Below, piece by piece: positions 23,973 to 35,260 of a stretch of 64,000 bases of DNA (position 1 is its first letter; every line of letters begins with the position of its first letter). The notes beneath the pieces are model-generated. The model saw nothing but the letters and a program-made list of their open reading frames with translations, did not search any database and was not told the DNA's origin. The DNA is from Neocallimastix lanati (nom. inval.). Its lineage: Eukaryota > Neocallimastigomycota > Neocallimastigomycetes > Neocallimastigales > Neocallimastigaceae. The position numbers and the translations under genes were made by a program. Location: the NCBI GenBank assembly GCA_016946835.1, contig JACVTC010000021.1:721501-785500 (forward strand), given 5' to 3'.

Positions 23973-25840
23973 TTATTTTTTATTTTTATTGTTATTTTGA
24001 ATACGAATATTTGGAATTTTAATTATCTTTTTAATTTTATTAATTTTTATTTTCTTATCACTATCAACATTAACAACTTTACTAAATTCATCTATTGGAG
24101 AATTTTTGTTAATAATTTTTCTTTCTTTTATATAAATATTATTATTAACTGAATATACTTTATTTGTAAATTGCTTGTTTTTATTATCATTTGAAATAAC
24201 TTGAATATTGTTTATTTTTGAATTTTTATTAATAATAACTTTTGATTCTATTACTAAACTAGGAGTTAAAGATTTATTAGTTCTATTGTTAATAATTTCA
24301 ACTTTTAAACGTTCATTATTATTTATTACTTCTTCTATATTTTTATTACTATTTCTCTTGTTAATTATATTTTCAGATTTCTCAATAATATCATTATTAT
24401 CTTTATTCTTTTTACTATTTGAATTAATATTTTCATTATTATCAATAGTTTTAATATTCATTGTTACAATACTATTAATTTCCATATTATTATTTTGATT
24501 TTTCTTAATATCTGTATTACCAATGAAATTATTTTTATTTTCTTCTTTAGTAATTATAATATTACTATTTGTTTCAAATTTTCCATTATTAGTATTTCCT
24601 ATTTTATAATTTTTTTCTCTTAAATTATCCATTTTTAACACGTATGATTTATTTTGTTCCACGTTTACTATTTTATCCAACATGTCACTTTTATTATTAT
24701 TTTTTTTATTATTATAAATATCATTATCATTATTGTCATTATTATAATTATTATTATTATTATTTGTAACCAAGTTAGATATACAATTATTGATAATACT
24801 ATTAATTGAATTATTATTAATTATATTTTTATTATCATTATTAATATTGTTATTATCTTTATCATTATTACTGTTTACTTTATTATTATCCTTAATATTA
24901 TTATTATTATTTGTTGAACTAATTTTTAAATTTGGTTTTAAAATTTTCCGATTTCTATAATGGTATGATATATTATTATCATTACTAATATTTAAATTAT
25001 TGCTATTATTATTATCTATACCAAATCTATAATAATTATAAATGTTTTGCCTAGGTTTAGTATATTTATTTAAATTATCATTTTGTATTCCTTGAGTCAC
25101 AATATTTATAGGTGAATTCTAAAATTTCTTTGATTCCTAATATTATTTCTAATCCATATATTAAATGCATTTTTATTATATTAATTAGAAAAATTATTTT
25201 TATAATTTGATCTTTTAATTTGACTATAGTTTATTACACTATTGTAATTATTCCTATTATTAGTAGTATAAGAACCACACATTTCATTGCCTACTCGAGA
25301 TTCATTTATTATACTTTCAAATTTTTCGGCTAATTTACATGCATCCTCTAGATTATCAATATCAGCCATAGCAACCATTTCATATATTCTACCTCTTGGT
25401 TGTAATGCATTTTCATAATCAATAACAGATAAAGATTTATCATCGAAATCCAATTGATAGTATAGTTCCAAAAATCTAGTATTAAAATCACAGACACTTT
25501 CATTTGGGGTTATAATAATTTTTTTTTAATTGTCGTAGTTTATCTTCTTTCAAATTCTCCCTCCAATATTTCTTTTTAATTAATTTAACACATTCATCCA
25601 AAGTAAGAGCTCTATTTACTTCTTTTTCTTTTTCCATAAGTACCCTTACGATGTCATCTTCAACAGCCGTAATTATATAACTAAATTTATTCTCATCGGT
25701 AGTAATACCTTCCCTCTTAAACCAATCATTAATTTTAAACTTCCAGATTTCTGCATCTCTACGAGATTCACCAATTCTTGGAAGAGTCCAAGTATCTACT
25801 CAATTGCCAATAGAATTACTATTCCTTATTATTAGCAATT
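23973..25840 (-). pseudogene. Ty3/gypsy-like Gag with long Asn-rich tail
   Basis: On the minus strand, TWTLPRIGESRRDAEIWK near 25795 opens a helical capsid-like region. It includes LTLDECVKLIKKKYWRENL near 25600, ESVCDFNTRFLELYYQL near 25480 and MADIDNLEDACKLAEKFE near 25340, typical of gypsy Gag. A frameshift lies in the A-run at about 25525, and a TGA falls at 25803-25805. A further break at 25100-25180 leads into a 375-codon low-complexity frame (23973-25100) dominated by Asn, Lys, Ile and Asp, with no zinc knuckle or protease motif recognised. That tail may be gag linker or chance-open AT-rich sequence. Confidence 0.6.
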
Positions 25841-26225
25841 AATTTTAAAAATAATAATACTTATTTTTGTATTTTTTTTTTAATAATATTTATTTATACA
25901 ATATGTTTATTATATATATATATTATTTAATATAATTATAAAATATTCCGAATTCTTATTTTTTTTTAAAACAATTCATTTAAACTATACTAAAATGAAT
26001 GAAATAACATATAGTGTATAACTTTCTCTTCACCAAAGATAAAATAATTATAAATAGCCAATAAAAAAAATTAAAAATTTATATCCTAAACAGTGTATTT
26101 TAATTAATCCTAACTGAAGAGAATTTATGTAAATATATACGGATTTATAATTAATCAACAAAATTACTAAACACCACTATTTATAAATTATTTTATACAC
26201 AGCACTATAAAATGTATTAATACAA
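25841..26225. other. AT-rich gap between head-to-head gypsy fragments
   Basis: I see no gene, PBS or LTR boundary here. The sequence contains (TA)n and T homopolymers. Confidence 0.5.
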
Positions 26226-27429
26226 TTTTAGCTGATCTTAATCCAAACGATTTAAACCTACCAGAAGGAATAATTAAATACTTCACTAAGAATTTTCAAG
26301 TTGTTGATAACATCTTATATTATAAGAAAGATGATACTTATTTAAAAGTTATCTACCGTGATGAAAACAAAAAGGATATAATTAATCGTACTTATTCTAA
26401 AAGACATGAAGAAGCCGAAAAAACCGTAAACAGAATACTAAATTCATATTATTGATTCGGCATTTGGAATGACGTTAGAATGTGGATCAAATCTTCCAGA
26501 AAATGTCAACTTTGTAGACCAAAACCAATTCCTAAAAACATTGCAGATAATGTAACACCAGTTGAACATTCACTCGTATTGATAGGATTGGTCCTCTTCC
26601 AATTACTAAAAATGGAAATATGTATATTATTACAATGATAGACTACTTCACAAAATGGGTTGAAGCCAAAGCCATTCCAAGTACAAAGACTGAAGAAGTT
26701 ATAAAATTTTTAACCGAAGTTATATCGAGACATGGTCCTCCAGAGATAATTGTTACAGATAACGGAAGTTCGTTAGCAGAAGATATTACTAAAATGATGA
26801 TGATCGATCTATATGGATCATGGGTTCCCTTCGTATCTCCACATCATCCAGAATTAAATGGTATGATTGAAAACCGTAATAGGGAAGTAGAGAAAATTTT
26901 GAGACTCTTAGATGATAATGAAAATGAATGGGATGAATATTTACCATCCACATTATGGGCGCTTAGAACAACCAAAAATTCAAAAACAAAATTTAGTAGT
27001 TTTGAATTACTTTATTGAAGAAAAGATACTTGGCCACTAGAGGTTATGTTCCCTGATATTTATAAAGATCCAGATGAAACAGATGAAGAATACATTTTCA
27101 GAAGATTCCTTAGACATCAGAATTGAGTAAAACAAGCCACAGAATATTCTGATTATGCAAATCAATATTGGGAACACGATATCGGATTATCTAAATCATT
27201 AAAGAAAAATTATAAACCCGGAGATTATGTTATGATAAGACTAATCGGAAGAAGTAAACTAAATCCTTATTTCTACTGACCGTACAAAGTAGTTAATAAA
27301 CAAATATTTAATACAGTTGTACTTGAAGATCCCCAAACTGGAAAACTTCTTGACAGAAGTGTTCATATCAAAAATATTTTTCCTTACATACTTCCAGAAC
27401 ATGAATTAACTTCAAGGGATGAAGTTTAA
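26226..27429 (+). pseudogene. Ty3/gypsy integrase fragment
   Basis: Starts inside integrase (LADLNPNDLNLPEGI). Zinc-binding HHCC residues are recognisable: RHEEAEKTV, then CQLCRPKPIPK near 26500. The catalytic core is at 26600-27018: MIDYFTKWVEAKAIP, TDNGSS (Asp), and NGMIENRNRE (Glu) near 26860. The first Asp position (usually xxDIxGP) reads as LIGLVLFQ because of a frameshift near 26590. The C-terminal part contains YKPGDYVMIR and VHIKNIFPYILPEHE, ending at TAA 27427. TGA stops interrupt at 26453, 27016, 27124 and 27278, two of them at conserved Trp positions. RT and RNase H are absent. Confidence 0.88.
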
Positions 27430-27978
27430 TCTTAACCTCCGAGGAATTGATAAATAATGAAATTATTAAATCGAAGATACTTATTAAAATTAAATTTTAA
27501 ATCAAAATTAACCTTAATCAAAATTTTACTATAATTTAATAAAATAATAAAAATTAACTTAATAAATTAATAATTATATTATCAAAATTAATATTATTTA
27601 AATCGCAATATATTAATAAATCAAATAAATTATACTTAAAAAAAAATAAATATTAAAATAAGAAGAAAATAATATATAAAATTTTTAAAGTAAAAATATT
27701 AAATTTAAAATAAAATAATAATTAATTTTATAATTAATTTTATAATAAAATAATAATTTTTATAATAACAATATTAATTAATTTAAATAACAAAATAATT
27801 TTTTAATTATTTTTATAATAAACAAATTTATTTATTTAATTAATAAATATTTATTTTATTATTAATTTTATTACTTTTATTTTATTTAATTATTCTTTTT
27901 ATTTATAAATTATAAACAGTTTAATTTTAAAGAAAAATATAAATACTTGTAAATATTTCATGAAATAATTTTATTATT
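27430..27978. other. AT-rich non-coding DNA
   Basis: Simple A/T sequence with TTAATT and AATAAT repeats. No coding or structural signal was seen. Confidence 0.6.
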
Positions 27979-28325
27979 ATTGATTAAGCCTTCAAAATTT
28001 AGATATATATCAACAATATAGTTTTTATGACAAAATATACCCAAAAATGCTATGAATTTAAAACCCAGAAAACACTTGTTTATTTATTTTATTTTTTTTT
28101 TTGGATTGTTTGGTTACTACATTCGCTCACTCCCGACTAATCTCGACAAATCTACGCAGCTCCACTGCGTTCCGTGCTCGATTTTCTCGCTTGTCTCCGT
28201 GAGCAGCATTGTGTAACGAATTCTTTGTGTGTTTTCTGGGTTTTAAAATCATAGCATCTTTGCATATATTTTGTCATAAAAACCATATTGTTGATATATA
28301 TCTAAATTTTGAAGGCTTAATCAAT
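27979..28325. repeat. Foldback hairpin H1: 97-bp arms, GC-rich loop
   Basis: 27979-28075 is the near-perfect inverted complement of 28229-28325. Shared landmarks are ATTGATTAAGCCTTC, ATATATCAACAATAT, TTTTTATGACAAAATATA and AAAACCCAGAAAACAC. The 153-bp loop is much richer in G and C than anything around it. The loop has its own short inverted parts (CGCTCAC..GTGAGC). No ORF is present. The unit could be a foldback/MITE-type element or the template of a structured RNA; neither is demonstrated. Confidence 0.85.
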
Positions 28326-28380
28326 AGATGTCATAGCATAGTTTTTGATAAAATAAATCATAAAACCAGTATATTTAATT

Positions 28381-29668
28381 AATATTTTTAGGCCTAATTA
28401 ATTAAATGATCAAAAGAGCTATGAAATATTATGAATGATATAGTTTTGAAGTTTAATGAATGTCAAAGCTGGGATGTTGTTCAATTAATTTAATACAAGT
28501 TCAGAATTCATGAAGTTCAAAACTGTGATGACTATATATAAATGATAGTGTTTTTAGTGATTGCAAACCTAGCTACTTTTTAGAATTCTGAGCATGTTTT
28601 TGACCAGTTGAACGATCAAAAACATATAATGATCAACTAGCTAGGTTTTGCATAACATTGCTGTATTTCTGCATATATTATTTTTATAAACAATATGGTT
28701 GAATGATTGTATTTGTATGCCATTTAACAACACACATTGCTAATATATATATATATATATATATATAAATATTCTGCAAAAAATGACCATGTTTTTGAAC
28801 ATAAAATGCATATATTTGGCATACAAATACAATATGTCTTTATTTTGAAGCCCATATTAATAGATGAACAACATAGATGTTTGATGCTAAAACTATGCTA
28901 AAAACCATACCATTTTCATCAAAAATAAAAATAAAAAAATAAAAATAAAAAATAAAATAAAAATAAAAATAAAAAAATAAATAAAATAAAATATATGCAT
29001 AGTTTTAGCATAATCATCACGCAAATACACTTATATATTAGCAATATATGCATATATATTCAACATCATTATCATTTCTGAACTTTTAATAACAACAATG
29101 ACTGTATATATTGCTAATATTTTAACCTCAAAACTATGTACTTCATATATATATGTCACACCTGCTGTTTTTCAATTAATTAATCAGTTTTTATGGTTGT
29201 TTATTGAACTTTCAAAACTATATCATTTATATATAATCATTGCTGTTTTGACCATATTTGATATAGGCTTCAATTATTAAAATAAACATATAGGTTTTTA
29301 TGACAAATATATGTTCAAAAACCATGTGTTGTTAAATCAATATTTTCTGAAGCCTATATCAATAAGTGTCATATATGCAGATATACAGCAATGTTATGCA
29401 AAACCTAGCTAGTTGATCATTATATGTTTTTGATCGTTCAACTGGTCAAAAACATGCTCAGAATTCTAAAAAGTAGCTAGGTTTGCAATCACTAAAAACA
29501 CTATCATTTATATATAGTCATCACAGTTTTGAACTTCATGAATTCTGAACTTGTATTAAATTAATTGAACAACATCCCAGCTTTGACATTCATTAAACTT
29601 CAAAACTATATCATTCATAGAATTTCATAGCTGTTTTGATCATTTAATTAATTAGGCCTAAAAATATT
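28381..29668. repeat. Large inverted repeat H2: 298-bp arms
   Basis: 28381-28678 is the near-perfect inverted complement of 29371-29668. The base of the stem is AATATTTTTAGGCCTAATTA. The arms share CATCCCAGCTTTGACATTC, GAACTTCATGAATTCTGAAC and CAAAACCTAGCTAG (orientation of the right arm). Each arm contains smaller inverted repeats (ATGTTTTTGA..TCAAAAACAT). The 692-bp spacer holds at least three more hairpins: 28706-28722 with 28817-28833, about 28880-28898 with 28995-29018, and 29260-29272 with 29348-29360. There is also an A-rich AAAAATAAAA tract at 28920-28990. A 60-codon ATG frame inside (29098-29280) is not credible as a gene. Confidence 0.88.
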
Positions 29669-29934
29669 ATTAATAAAATTTATAACAAAATAAAGTTTAT
29701 TAATTCATTCATTACCATACATCAATGTAACAGATACATGGTTAAACGCTACCTATCCAATTATATCATTATGGTAACGTAAAAAATGTATTAAACATTA
29801 TAAAAATTAAAAGTGATTATTAAAATTATAAAACTAATTAATAATAATAATTAATAACAAAATAATATATTTATTAATATTATAATGTTATTCTAAAGTT
29901 ATAACTAAATTTTAACTATTTAAAGAATTATTTT
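29669..29934. other. AT-rich non-coding DNA
   Basis: No feature recognised between the inverted-repeat nest and the LTR-like repeat. Confidence 0.5.
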
Positions 29935-30243
29935 TCAACTTATAGTCAAAAAAAATTATAAAGAATATTTTATTTATTTTTTTTATAATAAAAATTAACT
30001 ATTAATTTTACATAAAATTTATTTTATAAATAATTACACAAAAATTATTTATCATTTAAAGAAGTTATATTTTCAATAATATAACTTAAAAATATTAATT
30101 ATTTATTATTTAATTTATTAATAAAACTTCATTATATTTTAGTAATTATTTCTTCTCTTCATGAAAAGTCCTCTTCTAAATGTTTATTTACATTTTCTTT
30201 TTATGAATCATTATTCTTTTTAGATTAATATAGTTTATAATTT
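29935..30243 (-). repeat. Copia LTR/tail repeat, copy 2
   Basis: Similar along its length to 12690-12987, same strand. It ends at the same AGATTAATATAGTT sequence, which in copy 1 is the broken end of RNase H. It is isolated here without coding sequence. Confidence 0.6.
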
Positions 30244-30784
30244 GATTTAATATATTTTTAATAATATAATATAACAAAAATATAAAATACTATATAATAA
30301 GATTTAAAGGTAATACATTATACTAATTAAGAATAATTAGAAATGCGTTTTAATATAAATTTAAAAATATAAAAATATAATTTAATATAAATTTTCTAAT
30401 ACATTAATTTGATACATTTGTATTCCTTTTCTTTGTTTACATTTTTTCATAATATTTACTTAATATATTAAAAATTTTTTATCAAGACTTCCTCCTAAAA
30501 AATATCACTTTGGAATAGCTGAAAAATATTTACATTAAGAATTTGTTATATTAATAATTTTTATGAATAAAGAATATTTAAATATGTTTATATATAAATT
30601 TTTTTATATAATTATAATATTATTTACAATTAGCCATATACTTTTAATTTGAAAATATGAGGAAAAATTTATGTTTTAATTTTGAGGTAATAAAAAATTT
30701 TTTATTTTATTTTGGTCAAATAGTATTGTATTATATTATTTAAGAAAAAATTTTTTATGCATGATCAGGAAAAAATTTTAAAAT
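30244..30784. other. AT-rich non-coding DNA
   Basis: No gene seen. May include the 3' flank or LTR of the adjoining minus-strand gypsy fragment, but no boundary was found. Confidence 0.5.
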
Positions 30785-31316
30785 TTTATATTGTTACCAA
30801 ACATGGTTTTACATCTCTTATATGAGTATTTCTTTCTAATATTCGTTTATCATCTAATGTTTGTAGAACTAAGATATTATATTTAGAAGCTTTTAAAATG
30901 TCCAATGTAAAATGGTTCCTATTTATTTCTATTAATATATCTTATTTGAACTAAATCTCCCGGCTTATACTTATGAAGCATATTCAAAGCGGATTTTGAA
31001 TTTTCTAACCAGTATGCATGAGCATATTGAATATTATTGCTTCTCTAACCCATTGATGATGTCTAATGAATCTTCTGACATTATACTCTAATTCATTTTC
31101 ATTATTTTCTCTATTTAATCTAGGGAGAAGAGCATTTAAGGGCCACAGGTCTCTTCTTCCATAAAGTAATTCAATGCTACTTAAACCTGTAACACTAGAT
31201 TTGGAAGTTCGTAAAGCCCACAACACAGAAGGAAGTAGTTCATCCCAGTTTTCTTGTTTTTTACATATGTGGCGTAAAACATTTTCTATTTCACTGTTAG
31301 TGTTTCAACAGTTATT
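30785..31316 (-). pseudogene. Ty3/gypsy integrase C-terminal fragment
   Basis: Minus-strand remnant beginning at SEIENVLRHICKKQENWDELLPSVLWALRT. It continues SIELLYGRRDLWPLNALLP, IRHHQWVREA, and then HKYKPGDLVQIRYINRN near 30970. A TAG interrupts at about 30930, and the last part has a frameshift. It matches the same portion of the integrases at 26860-27400 and 35909-36420. The catalytic core has been lost. It meets an unrelated plus-strand ORF remnant at its 5' end. Confidence 0.85.
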
Positions 31317-32145
31317 AATAGTTTTTATTGAATAAAGATTTCAATAAATATAACCAAGATTTACATAAGAAACTTTATACTCTTAATAGAGATAATGAAA
31401 ACATTATTAATCAATTGTCTAATTTAACATAAATTTTAAATAAAAATTCAATATAAATATTGCTACCTACGGAATATGCAGAACAGATAACTATTAAGGA
31501 CTACTACCTTAATTCCTTGGAAATATTAAGTGAAATTACGAAAATGATGGATTGGGAAAATTCAGGTATGTCATTTAGGAAAACGTTGGAAAGTATAAAA
31601 ATATTTGTAACATCTTTTATCAACATGGTTATCAATACCAAAAACCTATATAAAGGAACAGAATTCGATACTTCTAGGCCCTTTAATGAAGAAAATGAAC
31701 TGACATATTCAAAAATATGTGGTAAAGAAATTAACGAGGATAATAAAAAAAAATAGAAACAACTCAGAAATAAATAAATTAGAAGAAAATAATTCCATTA
31801 AAAGAAAAATTGAAGAAATAAGTAGACCCTATAAGAAGATTAGAATTAATACTCCATGGAAAAAGTTAAAGATTAATAAGAGGCCCAGAAATATTAGAAA
31901 ACACAAAATAAATGATAGTTAAAAATAATCAAGATAATAAAGATAAAGAAATTAATAAATGGAAGTATGTCATAGCGGAGTATGAAAAATTTAATTCATG
32001 TGACAATCAAGTCAAATCGGTAATTCAAATTAAAAATTTAAAAGACAATAATAATCAAGAAATTGAAAGAATTATAAAGTTAACAAAATTTTTAATATAC
32101 AAAGGATCAAATAAATTAAATAAAATTTTAAAAAATAAATTTTAA
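31317..32145 (+). pseudogene. Unrecognised broken ORF, helical and Lys/Asn-rich
   Basis: I do not recognise this protein. A plus-strand reading frame can be followed through three overlapping open pieces: upstream KDFNKYNQDLHKKLYTLNRD near 31340 (coiled-coil-like), 31460-31756 (YAEQITIKDYYLNSLEIL, MDWENSGMSFRKTLESIK), 31719-31922 (KRKIEEISRPYKKIRINTPW) and 31912-32145. The shifts fall at an A9 run near 31745-31753 and near 31915, and two stops interrupt upstream at about 31430-31455. The middle piece is basic enough to be nucleic-acid-binding or nuclear. Codon content is more protein-like than the flanks. It could be gag of an unrelated element, a host gene remnant, or a spliced gene whose introns I cannot see. 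Confidence 0.45.
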
Positions 32146-33516
32146 GAATATAATTCATTTTATAAGGCTTACGTAAATATTTCCTTCTTTATAAATGAAT
32201 GTTTCTAAAGATATCAATTAAAACTTTTATTAAAGAAAAATTATTAAAAAAAAAAAAATTATTATAAAAAAAAAAAAAAAATTTTTTTTATTTAGTTCTT
32301 ATTATTAAATGAAGAATTCAAATTTTCATAATTAAAATATTATAAATTCTTCTTTACAACTACGATGTAGTTGTAACTAAGGGAGGGAGATATGATATGA
32401 AATAGAAATAAAAACTCTAATTAATAATAGATTTATGTTAATTAAGAAATGTAGTAAAAGAATAAATTTATGTATTAATCTAGTTTTTTTATTGTATTTC
32501 TTATTTGAAATTAATTTATATTTTTTTATTATTTAATTTAATAGTTAATGAAAGTAAATTAATATTTATACTTTAATATAGGAAAACTTTATTATAGTAA
32601 ATAATTATAAAAGAGAAAAATAGTTTTATTTCTCTGTCCAAGAATAAGAAATAATAGATTAGTGTAATTCTTAAGATCAAAATATGAAAATAAATATTAA
32701 TTTTAGGAATAAATGTTAGTTTACATTTTTAATAATGATAAGTAAATGTAATTCTTCTAAATAAATAAAATTTAAATAAAATTATATTTATAAAACATAT
32801 AAATTATATCCCCCAAATAAAGAATAAACCTTAAAAAAACCGAACCTGAACTTCGTACTTTATCAGATATTAATAAAATAATTTATGTATATTATTATTG
32901 GATTAAAATGTGATTTAAATAAATATACCAAATATTCATTATTATATTATTTATCATTAATGTGCACAAATGGGTTTATAATTATTAATAATGATGATAG
33001 GATTTAAACTGTATTAAACAATTATATCTTTATAAAAAAAAATCATCTATTGCAATATTAATATTAGAATGAAATAAAATTTATTTTCTTTTCTTTCATC
33101 TTATTGATTTGAATGAATTGCAAAATTAATAATGATTTTTATATGTTAAAGTATTTTTTAATATTAATAATGCTTTTATAAATAAATCTTTTTATTAATT
33201 TTATATTAATAAGAATAATTTATTTACCATTTCGTGGTCTTCTTATTAGTTATTTTATCATTCTTCGTATTAATATATATTAATTATATATAAATAAATT
33301 AAATTCATTCTTATATATTACAATACATTTACATTCTCACTCCTTTTTTATTTCATTTGTCTTGCTAAGAAATATCTAGCACATAGATTAATAGAGTGAA
33401 TAAATAAATAAAATTTATTTATTAGTAAAATAATGTAAAATTAAAAAATTTTTTTATATTTATTTATTTATTCATTTATATATATTTATAATATACTTCC
33501 TTTTATTTAGATTAAA
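32146..33516. other. AT-rich non-coding DNA with A and T tracts
   Basis: About 1.4 kb with no credible ORF. An A-rich/T-rich stretch lies at 32250-32290. TACAACTACGATGTAGTTGTAA at 32353-32374 is a short perfect palindrome-like site. Confidence 0.5.
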
Positions 33517-34320
33517 TTAGTGGCTAAAACATTTCTCTAATATCATTAAGTCAGCGTTGGCGTCAAAAGCATAGTTGTCATCATAATTTTCAGCTGCAAT
33601 AAAGTTAAGCGATTTTCTTTCATTGTTAGCTTTGTTATTGTGCTTTTGTTTATTTTTATTTTCAATATCACTTTTATTGAAGGATTCATCATTTGAGTAA
33701 CGTTTTTTTTTCCTATTATATTTGCACATTTTAGAAAGTATGTCCTTTCTTTTCGCAGATATAACAATATTTCATCATGGATCTTAGTTTATATTTAAAA
33801 TTATTTTTAATTTTTCTGTTTGTATATTTAGAAATTAAATTTATTGAAATTTCTTCTTCATTATCTTGAGTATTATCATGAACAAAGTATTGGCCCAAGT
33901 TTTCTTCTATTAATTTTGAACTCCTGCATATAGTTTGAAGGTTACTATATTATTTATTTCATTAAAAAATCTCTCAGTAGTATAATCTTTTGTAGGATGA
34001 ATAAAAAATTTTGCATACAGCGAGAGGGAGTTATACTTAATTTTTATTTTCTTTAATTCGCCGATGTTAGAAGAGGTATCTTCCATTGCTTTAAATATTT
34101 CACTTATTTTGAATAGTGTGCTTACTATTTCGTTTAATTTATTCGCTTTTAGTTTATGTAGTTTATCCATCCACTGTTGTAGTGTGACTGATTTTTCCTT
34201 TTTATATAAGGATTTTAGTTTATTCATTACTTCGAACGAGTTTTCAATGTTCTTTACATGTTCGTAGATGTAACGAATACTAAAATTAGTACAGTCTTGA
34301 AGAGTTTTAATAATAAAATA
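33517..34320 (-). pseudogene. Copia-like Gag fragment with zinc knuckle
   Basis: Minus-strand frame from about 34318 (TLQDCTNFSIRYIYEHVKNI) through 33910-34227 (WMDKLHKLKANKLNEIVSTL, FFIHPTKDYTTERFFNEI). After a break the frame resumes near 33780 with CYICEKKGHTF followed by a frameshift and Lys-Cys, a CCHC knuckle. It ends with a Lys/Asn-rich tail (33517-33729, ending DLMILEKCFSH). The order helical capsid, knuckle, basic tail fits copia Gag. No protease follows. The 5' end lies directly against the LTR-like sequence to the right. Confidence 0.5.
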
Positions 34321-35131
34321 ATATATTCTAATAACTAAAGAAATTTTATATTCTATTTTATTATTCTAATTTATTATTCTAACTTAAAAATCTAAATATT
34401 AAATAATTTAACTAAACTAAAATAACTAAAAATAATTTCAAACCTAATCTAAATAATCTAATTATTCAACAATAATTATTAATTCTAAACATTAAACACT
34501 AAAATCTTAAAACACTTGAAAACAACACTCAAATTATTTTTAATTTAACTTTATTTAAAATAAACTATTTTATTTTTATTATTTAATCTATTCTAATTTT
34601 ATTATTTAAACTATTCTAATTTAATTATTGAACCATTCTAATTTAATTATTTAAACTAATTTTATTTAATTATTTAAACTAATTTTATTTAATTATTTAA
34701 ACTAATTTTATTTCAATTTAACTATTTAAATTTATTATTTAACTCTAAAATAACAAAAGAATAATATAATAATAAAGTTGTAGTTGTAAGAAAAAAGAGA
34801 GAGAACCAAAGTATTGTACTACTTTGTTCTTTTTATACATTTAGAATAGTTATTTGATTGGATTAGAATAAAAATTTAATAATAAAAATTTTATAATAAA
34901 AATTTAATAATAAAAATTTAATAATAAAAATTTTATAATAAAAATTTAATAATAAAAATTTAATAATAAAAATTTAATAATAAAATTTAATAAGTATGTG
35001 CATCGAATTTGCTATAACTAATTTTATAATTATTTTAATATTTTAATATTTATCACTTAATATAGTTAATATTACTAATATTTTTTATTAATATTTATTT
35101 CTAATTCTAAATATCTAATAGTTCTGTAACA
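34321..35131 (-). repeat. Probable LTR of a minus-strand gypsy element
   Basis: On the minus strand TGTTACAGAACTATTAG at 35131 follows a purine-rich AGGGGTGGCATCA, the arrangement of PPT plus 3' LTR. The LTR contains GTATAAAAAGAACAAAG (TATA-like, about 34835) and a TTCTCTCTCTTTTTTC tract. A 16-18-bp tandem run of AAAATTTAATAAT type lies at 34868-34990. The left boundary is uncertain; the gag-like frame begins about 34320. Confidence 0.45.
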
Positions 35132-35260
35132 TGATGCCACCCCTAAGTTCAGACTTCGTCCCTTGAAGTCTCAATTTCGCATAATCTATAAGGTATAATA
35201 TTTGATAAAGTACGCCTTTGGTTCAAGTTCTCTTGTTGGGAGAAGTTTTATAAAGTTGTT
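35132..35260 (-). promoter_or_regulatory. Polypurine tract and 3' non-coding leader of gypsy GypE
   Basis: This is an unusually GC-containing stretch for the window. On the minus strand it reads CTTCAAGGGACGAAGTC, a short inverted repeat GACTTC..GAAGTC, followed by TGAACTTAGGGGTGGCATCA up to the LTR. Its position between integrase and LTR fits a gypsy 3' non-coding region. Confidence 0.45.

Noticed and set aside
29098-29280. 60-codon ATG frame within the inverted-repeat nest
   Set aside because: No recognisable domain, inside paired hairpin sequence, composition equal to surroundings; chance ORF.
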